This document shows positions 59,280-64,000 of a stretch of DNA of 64,000 nucleotides, in pieces (positions within the stretch are counted from its first letter, which is position 1; each line of letters begins with the position of its first letter). The translations under genes were made by a program, and so were the position numbers. The notes below the pieces were generated by a model. The model made no database searches and was not told the origin of the DNA. It saw only the letters and a list, made by a program, of their open reading frames with translations. This DNA comes from CAYHIW01 sp964356745 (lineage in GTDB: Bacteria; Patescibacteriota; Microgenomatia; UBA1406; GWC2-37-13), in contig CAYHIW010000001.1 of assembly GCA_964356745.1 (NCBI GenBank), positions 17,324 through 81,323 of the forward strand, in the 5' to 3' direction.

Positions 59280-59804
59280 ATGAAGGCAACGTTTGCAGGC
59301 GGGTGTTTTTGGTGTACTGAAGCAATCTTTAAAAGACTTCGTGGTGTTTCATCGGTACTTCCGGGATACGCAGGTGGAGATAAAGAAAACCCAACGTATG
59401 AACAAGTGATATCTGGTAATACTGGCCATGCCGAATCAATTCAGATTGAGTTTGATCCAGAGAAAATCTCGTATCACGATTTGGTCTATGTATTTTTTCG
59501 TCTTCATGATCCAACGACTCTCAATCGTCAAGGAAATGATGTTGGCGCGCAGTATCGATCGATCGTTTTTTATCATGATGAAGAGCAGAAGAAAACTGCG
59601 CATGAAGTAAAAGATAAACTTGAGAAAGACAAAGTTTATCAAGATAAAATCGTGACTGAAATTATTCCGTATGTTCACTTTTATCCGGCTGAAGAATATC
59701 ATCAAGATTATTTTGCAAGAAATTCTTCACAGCCCTACTGTCAGTATGTAATTGATCCAAAGGTGCGAAAGCTTCTTGACGAATACAAAGAATATTTAAA
59801 GTAG
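59280..59804 (+). CDS. msrA: Peptide-methionine (S)-S-oxide reductase MsrA
   Basis: 174-aa enzyme with the catalytic GCFWCTEAIF at the N-terminus, PGYAGG, HAESIQIEFDP and the DVGAQYRSIVF segment. It reduces the S epimer of methionine sulfoxide, complementing MsrB in the same operon. Stop TAG; overlaps the convergent gene by 9 nt. Confidence 0.96.
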   Translation: MKATFAGGCFWCTEAIFKRLRGVSSVLPGYAGGDKENPTYEQVISGNTGHAESIQIEFDPEKISYHDLVYVFFRLHDPTTLNRQGNDVGAQYRSIVFYHDEEQKKTAHEVKDKLEKDKVYQDKIVTEIIPYVHFYPAEEYHQDYFARNSSQPYCQYVIDPKVRKLLDEYKEYLK

Positions 59805-60338
59805 CTCTCTTCGAAGTTTGTGGTATGCGACACTTCTCATGATACATCCCGTATCGATAATCACTTGACCAACGGATCGTAAAAAGGTATTGTCCCTTTC
59901 CATTCCCTCACTAAAAGCTGCCGCACCTACTGCCTGAACAACCGCGCCTAGTTTTGCTTGTTTTGGGATTTTCGGAGTATCTCCAATCTTTTGAATCTCT
60001 GCATTGAGTCGTAAAACATCTATTTCAGCGCCCGCAGCGATTGCAAACGCCGTCTTATTCATAACGGGAGCAAAAGCGACAAGCACTTCTGTACGAAGAA
60101 AAAAATCAGCTATTGGATCTGCAATCGCTCCTGCTTTTGAAGTTGCGTTTAACCAACGCGCAGGATTACCTTCGAGATCGGTCGCCATTGCAACACAGAA
60201 TTCTTTGGTGGCTCTGCGCCAGTTACCATTTCTTGCATCACGTAGTCCCATTGCACCGATTATTGGACGTGCTACAGTCATAGCGTTTGGGATAAGATAT
60301 CTCGCCGGATGTTGTTTTAGAGCTTCTAGACGACTCAT
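59796..60338 (-). CDS. CDP-alcohol phosphotransferase-like protein with altered motif
   Basis: 180-aa protein. DLEGNPARWLNATSKAGAIADPIAD follows the CDP-alcohol phosphatidyltransferase motif DX2DGX2ARX8GX3DX3D in its second half (NPAR, then G, D and D with correct spacing), but the first half is D-x-E-G, one residue short and with Glu for Asp. The membrane helices are weak and Ala-rich, so it may bind a nucleotide-lipid differently or be inactive. TATACT is 10 nt before ATG 60338. Confidence 0.55.
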   Translation of the reverse strand: MSRLEALKQHPARYLIPNAMTVARPIIGAMGLRDARNGNWRRATKEFCVAMATDLEGNPARWLNATSKAGAIADPIADFFLRTEVLVAFAPVMNKTAFAIAAGAEIDVLRLNAEIQKIGDTPKIPKQAKLGAVVQAVGAAAFSEGMERDNTFLRSVGQVIIDTGCIMRSVAYHKLRRELL

Positions 60339-60361
60339 AGAAAAGACAAGTATAACATACG

Positions 60362-60390
60362 TTGACATCAAGATCTTACACTGATATAGT
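60362..60390 (+). promoter_or_regulatory. Consensus promoter of the 174-aa gene
   Basis: TTGACA (60362-60367), 17-bp spacer, TATAGT (60385-60390), 8 nt to the ATG at 60399. Confidence 0.75.
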
Positions 60391-60398
60391 TCCCAAAT

Positions 60399-60923
60399 AT
60401 GACAAGACCAGAAGTTCCAATTTCAGAACTAGATCCACTCTCTCGAGTAGATCTTGCGGTAAGGATTTTATGGGGACATAAATTACTAGCAGCAAATAGA
60501 ATGCTTAGTGAAGAAGTTCTTAATGAAGGTCGTCATTATGATGGGACAAATGGTTTTGACGAAAGAAACACAATTGAAACACTCAAAGGTCTAGAAATGA
60601 TGGCGAGGGAATTTATTCCTGATATTGGTAAAAAGGGGAGACCTTTGAGAGGTGTTGCGAGAAGATCGATTAGAACATTTTTAGCAAGTAGCGGTAACCC
60701 CGACATTGGCGTATTGGCAAGAGCCTGGGACGAAGGACTTAGAGATGGACTTTTTACACAAGCAACTGGACCTATGTTAGGAATTACATTTGACGAAATT
60801 ACATTTCTCGCTGATGGTCAAAGAGAATTAGAACAAAGAGTTGGGGAAGAAGCCAATATCTCTGGCATTGTACGTCATTACAAGACACATGGAGCTTTAC
60901 CTCCTCTCCCTCAAGCTGCTTAA
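60399..60923 (+). CDS. Soluble helical protein, unknown
   Basis: 174-aa helical, charged cytoplasmic protein with no Cys and no membrane segment. Stretches such as RVDLAVRILWGHKLLAANRM and GIVRHYKTHGALPP are distinctive but match no family I know. A consensus promoter with leaderless geometry supports it as an expressed gene. Convergent 4-nt overlap with the cupin gene. Confidence 0.6.
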   Translation: MTRPEVPISELDPLSRVDLAVRILWGHKLLAANRMLSEEVLNEGRHYDGTNGFDERNTIETLKGLEMMAREFIPDIGKKGRPLRGVARRSIRTFLASSGNPDIGVLARAWDEGLRDGLFTQATGPMLGITFDEITFLADGQRELEQRVGEEANISGIVRHYKTHGALPPLPQAA

Positions 60924-61222
60924 TCTTTAAGGGTTTCTGACCAGTAGAAGGTACAGCCGTCTTTACCAACAACTGCGCTGTGTTGGGTGTTACTGGGAAT
61001 AATAAGTTTATCTCCAGGTTCAAAAACGTATTTCTGATTCTCGACGATAACCTGCATTGATCCTTCAAGACATGCGAGGAATTTTGTTTCTCTGTGTTTA
61101 TGAGATTTGTATATAAATCCTGGCGGATCTTTAATTAAAATCGGATTAAATCCTTCTTCACAAGCTTCTTTTTCAATCGCTTCTCTTGATCCACTTTTGG
61201 GAAAATGCGATTTATAAAACAT
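60920..61222 (-). CDS. Cupin_2 domain protein
   Basis: 100-aa small cupin. Motif 1 region is YKSHKHRETKFLACLEGSMQ with two His and a Glu-like set; motif 2 is FEPGDKLIIPSNTQHSA with the last His. Metal binding is likely. Function unknown; similar proteins are sugar isomerases or sensors. TATAAT ends 6 nt before the ATG. Confidence 0.85.
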   Translation of the reverse strand: MFYKSHFPKSGSREAIEKEACEEGFNPILIKDPPGFIYKSHKHRETKFLACLEGSMQVIVENQKYVFEPGDKLIIPSNTQHSAVVGKDGCTFYWSETLKD

Positions 61223-61234
61223 GGAGAAATTATA

Positions 61235-62419
61235 TCAAATAAGAAGCGCTGCTCTTGCCGCACCCACTCTTCCGGCATCTTTGATTTCGGGGAATTGAAT
61301 TTGTTTTCCTGAATAGACGCTTATCACTCTTTCAACTTCCTCACGGTAACCGGGCATTTTCCAAAACAACGATCCCTCAATGGGAATATGAACAATTGGT
61401 TGAGTAAATTCTTTTGGAAATGCAAGAATGGTTCCAGAAATTATTGCTCCAACAAGTTGAGCCGATCTATCTCGAAGCATTTTAGCAGTAGAAAACGCAT
61501 TAACTACAAAATCTGGTAATTTAAAATCTCTATCTACTAATAATTCACTCATTACCTGTGTTGGATCAGTAGCTCCATATCTCTTCATGAGTTTTTGCAT
61601 AGTCTCTTCTCCTTGCATCCAAGTAAAAAGACCACCCAGATAAAGACCAGATATGTATTTTTCAGCAAGTCTTTGTCCTGGATTATTACTACGACCATCA
61701 AAAATCTGCAATTCTTCGCTTAAGGGAATATCTCTAAACTGACCAGCTTCTGTGTTGAAAACACCGTTCGACATTGCAACTGCAAGATTAAATCCCGTAC
61801 CTACAACACCTCCTATTTGGGCTTGGTCTGCAAATAAAACTGCAACTGTGTCATTCATAACGACAGAGGGTGTAGATAATGGCAACATGTATCTACTATG
61901 CATCGCTTTCTTTAATGCTTCTCCAACGGGTACTTCATCAATTCCAGGAATTATAAAACCTTTTGACAAAGATTGATCCGATATCATATCTACTCCAATC
62001 GTGTCTCTTGCGGGGATTGACTGTCCAGGAAAAGAGTAGACAATTCCTAACCTATCCGGATGGTAACTTGTTATTACTTTACCCAATGGTGTAATAATAG
62101 AATTGTAAAAATCCTCAGCGCTATCAAAAGTCCTTGACTCTAATGGAATTGATTGATGAGTTTTTAAAGAAGGCTTTCCCTTACAAAATGTATACTGAGC
62201 TGCATATACATTGGTTCCACCAACTTCCACTACGAGCGCTTGTCCGTCTGGTGGTTCTTGATGACAAAGATTTGATGGGAGTTGAGAATTAAACATACCA
62301 AGATCGGTTTGTTCACCTCTCATACTTCTTGTCAGTTGATCTTTAAATCGCGAAGCTATTGCGTGAAGTTCGTGGCCGGTAAATCGTTCTGGCAAATTCA
62401 GCTTCCTTGGGCGTTCCAT
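61235..62419 (-). CDS. Eukaryotic-type hexokinase family protein
   Basis: 394-aa sugar kinase of the hexokinase (not ROK) type. Phosphate-1 loop VVEVGGTNVYAAQYT, sugar loop LGIVYSFPGQSIP, catalytic Asp in VVMNDTVAVLFA, phosphate-2 GGVVGTGFNLAVAM and VFNTEAGQF (compare INTEWGAF of hexokinases) are in order. It would make glucose-6-phosphate, the substrate of the Zwf-Gnd fusion. The ORF starts at 62440, but TATAAT (62426-62431) ends 6 nt before ATG 62419. Confidence 0.8.
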   Translation of the reverse strand: MERPRKLNLPERFTGHELHAIASRFKDQLTRSMRGEQTDLGMFNSQLPSNLCHQEPPDGQALVVEVGGTNVYAAQYTFCKGKPSLKTHQSIPLESRTFDSAEDFYNSIITPLGKVITSYHPDRLGIVYSFPGQSIPARDTIGVDMISDQSLSKGFIIPGIDEVPVGEALKKAMHSRYMLPLSTPSVVMNDTVAVLFADQAQIGGVVGTGFNLAVAMSNGVFNTEAGQFRDIPLSEELQIFDGRSNNPGQRLAEKYISGLYLGGLFTWMQGEETMQKLMKRYGATDPTQVMSELLVDRDFKLPDFVVNAFSTAKMLRDRSAQLVGAIISGTILAFPKEFTQPIVHIPIEGSLFWKMPGYREEVERVISVYSGKQIQFPEIKDAGRVGAARAALLI

Positions 62420-62489
62420 CTCGATATTATACCACCACAAAGCTCTAAATTATCTTCTGGATTTTTTCTTTTGGAGTTATGCTAAATGA

Positions 62490-62927
62490 TCATGGCACCA
62501 ATCTCCACAGTTTTAAAGTGAAGTAGAAAAAGATTAAACCAACAATCAAAACTATCGATCCTTTAATGACAAAAGATTCTCGTTTTGGCAGTGTACTTAT
62601 AACGAACCTTGATGCTCCAGTTTTATTTCTACGATCTGAGTACAATCTAACTGCGTCATTAGCATACTTAATATGAACTAATCCAAAAATAATCAAACAA
62701 ACACTCATGAAAGCAAAAAATGCTCCTGCATATTCGTTTCTAAACGTTTTAGTAAAATACGCTACAGATATAAGTAAAAATGGTAAAAGCAACGTAACGT
62801 TTCCAAATAAAAATATTTTCTGTCGAGTGGTGGTTTTTTTGAGTTTGTTCAAATAAACAATCATTCCGATGAGAATTCCGCAGGCGGCAATGAACTTAAT
62901 GACTGGTTCCATTATCTGTTTGTCCAT
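62490..62927 (-). CDS. Four-TM membrane protein, unknown
   Basis: 145-aa protein with four membrane helices and a basic loop (RLYSDRRNKTGASRF) between helices 3 and 4. No family recognised. GATACA lies 8 nt before the ATG. Neighbouring genes give no functional hint. Confidence 0.55.
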   Translation of the reverse strand: MDKQIMEPVIKFIAACGILIGMIVYLNKLKKTTTRQKIFLFGNVTLLLPFLLISVAYFTKTFRNEYAGAFFAFMSVCLIIFGLVHIKYANDAVRLYSDRRNKTGASRFVISTLPKRESFVIKGSIVLIVGLIFFYFTLKLWRLVP

Positions 62928-62978
62928 AAGTTAAATGTATCTTAGTAAGATGCTGCAGTCAAATTTGCTTGAAGAAAA

Positions 62979-63344
62979 TCAGCGTCGTTTGGAAAATTTT
63001 GCACGTTTTAGTTTGCGTTTGGCACGTTGGATTGCTTCTTTACTTGTTCCTCCACCGCCGGTTTTTCTACCGCCTTGAGTAGTAAATATTGGAGTCATCG
63101 CTTTTTTTGCCACAGGAACAACAAGTGCTCCATGCGTTATTGTTTGAGTGTTTTCGGCAATAGCGGGTTCGCTCTTGACTAAACCATGTTGACCATTACG
63201 ACGACTGCTTGGGACAAACACAGCAAGATCTCTCAATGCATGCGTTTGAACTTGTGGAGCAGTCGGTGCATTATCAACCAACCGTCCACCGTTTCGGCTA
63301 CCGTGATAAAATTGACCTCCACCTGGGAATGATTCTTTTGCCAT
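62979..63344 (-). CDS. Basic Gly-rich protein, unknown
   Basis: 121-aa protein, Gly/Asn-rich at the start (SFPGGGQFYHGSRNGGR) and very basic at the end (RAKRKLKRAKFSKRR), which suggests nucleic-acid or ribosome contact. No family recognised. TAGAAT ends 8 nt before ATG 63344; the frame to 63362 is rejected. Confidence 0.5.
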   Translation of the reverse strand: MAKESFPGGGQFYHGSRNGGRLVDNAPTAPQVQTHALRDLAVFVPSSRRNGQHGLVKSEPAIAENTQTITHGALVVPVAKKAMTPIFTTQGGRKTGGGGTSKEAIQRAKRKLKRAKFSKRR

Positions 63345-63368
63345 AAACGAGTATTCTATCACAAATTA

Positions 63369-64000
63369 TTACGAAGTTTGTTTTTTTGGAAAGAGGAGGG
63401 CGAGTGCTTTGAGAAGAAGTGTAAGTAATATGACGCTAAACGCAACAAGACTTATGGGTAATAATCCTCCTGGCCAATCTTGAGGTTTAAACCATCCGCT
63501 CAATCCCATTATCAAAACATGCAGTCCCACAAATACAAGTGCAAGGTACCCGAGTTGCTGAATCTTAAACCACTTTGTCTGATCAGTTGACTCAATCACT
63601 GATGGAATCGAACTTATCGCAACAATCGCGAAAACAAATAACGATAATACTCCAAATAACAAAGCCAGCTCTCCATTGAGATTCAACTTACCACTTGCTT
63701 GAAAATATTTTGCATAGTAGGCGGGGTTAAAAATAAGAAGTGATATCACTGCGTGAATCGCGCCCAAACCAAATCCGATAAGTCCTAAGTATTTTCGCAT
63801 GGACAACTTTGAAGCGAACACGCCCGGGCTAAATCGTGCAAGTGGTCCCAGAATGTAAGAGGAAGCAATAAGAAAGACAGCGGATAGAGATATTGCTTTG
63901 TTGGATATGTACAGTGGAAAATTATCCCACGACACTCCTTTAATGATGTTATATCTTACGATCGAGTATCCAAATGCGAGTGCAATAAGCGTAATGATGG
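63369..64000 (-). CDS. Ferric-reductase-like transmembrane protein (runs off right edge)
   Basis: At least 209 aa; the frame stays open to the edge, reading through the internal GTG at 63935 (FGYSIVRYNIIKGVSW), so the true start is outside. Several helices match the ferric reductase-like/MsrQ cytochrome b fold: SSYILGPLARFSPGVF, RKYLGLIGFGLGAIHAVISL (His in helix), then GYLALVFVGLHVLIMG (His). Those His could bind heme. It may reduce an outer acceptor, and an MsrQ-type link to methionine sulfoxide repair is possible given msrA/msrB nearby, but no MsrP is seen. Confidence 0.7.
   Translation of the reverse strand, partial: IITLIALAFGYSIVRYNIIKGVSWDNFPLYISNKAISLSAVFLIASSYILGPLARFSPGVFASKLSMRKYLGLIGFGLGAIHAVISLLIFNPAYYAKYFQASGKLNLNGELALLFGVLSLFVFAIVAISSIPSVIESTDQTKWFKIQQLGYLALVFVGLHVLIMGLSGWFKPQDWPGGLLPISLVAFSVILLTLLLKALALLFPKKQTS

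Overview
The window looks like a piece of a Candidate Phyla Radiation (Patescibacteria) chromosome, most likely from the Microgenomates group. This is inferred from gene content, not from a marker tree: a DUF2298 'YYY' membrane protein, DUF4012, DUF2130, VirB2/TrbC-like small pilins, a MshEN-type PilB locus, an archaeal-type ATP-dependent DNA ligase, a pyruvoyl arginine decarboxylase and many short TM-anchored orphans. Genes are tightly packed, with many 4-nt ATGA overlaps and convergent tail overlaps. TAA, TAG and TGA all end genes here, so the standard bacterial code applies. No CRISPR array, insertion sequence, integrase or prophage was seen.

Layout. 1-8 kb: valS (cut by the left edge) divergent from a YYY-type membrane protein, a 48-codon unlisted small gene, two GT2 glycosyltransferases, and a Fic-DNA ligase pair. 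8-16.5 kb: tandem VirB2-like pilins, a PP2C-like/propeller membrane protein, a PH-domain protein, an orphan 5S rRNA gene, DUF2130, DUF4012, a TolB-like propeller and an S9-type hydrolase. 16.5-28.7 kb: DEAD-box helicase, PQQ-type sugar dehydrogenase homologue, RRM protein, GH130-like protein, GIY-YIG, cupin, SemiSWEET, tRNA-Gln, DUF2806, DUF2000, RarA, two tiny TM proteins, Era and a Cas4-like nuclease. 28.7-42 kb: metG-gltX, SOD and cupredoxin, trmD, yidD, HIT, gapA-pgk, DUF192, LacD-type aldolase, tRNA-Pro, a nuclease, cutA, a Zwf-Gnd fusion and flavodoxin. 42-57.5 kb: small enzymes, then a type IV pilus locus (pilB, pilC, response regulator, 7TM protein, histidine kinase, four minor prepilins, a PilM/PilN-like protein, major pilin). 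57.5-64 kb: msrB, MgtC/DUF4010, msrA, a CDP-alcohol phosphotransferase-like protein, cupin, eukaryotic-type hexokinase, and a ferric-reductase-like membrane protein cut by the right edge.

How the genes fit together. Hexokinase, the G6PDH-6PGDH fusion, the LacD-like aldolase, GAPDH and PGK make a compact sugar-catabolic set. SOD, cupredoxin, a SodC/CHRD-like protein, MsrA, MsrB and a ferric-reductase-like protein point to oxygen exposure despite the likely fermentative life. The pilus block links a kinase to a minor prepilin by an ATGA overlap, suggesting sensing and pilus assembly are co-expressed.

Most striking signals. (1) A -10 hexamer (TATAAT, TATACT, TACAAT and similar) lies 5-9 nt before the start codon of roughly 35 genes, several with a TTGACA box exactly 17 bp further up, implying pervasive leaderless mRNA; this also corrects many start sites. 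(2) gapA carries one in-frame TAG in an otherwise intact gene. (3) The Zwf-Gnd fusion seam is encoded by an AT-rich repeat of the kind found between genes elsewhere in the window. (4) A GC-rich palindromic element sits in-frame inside three unrelated proteins. (5) A minor prepilin carries a large propeller-like head.
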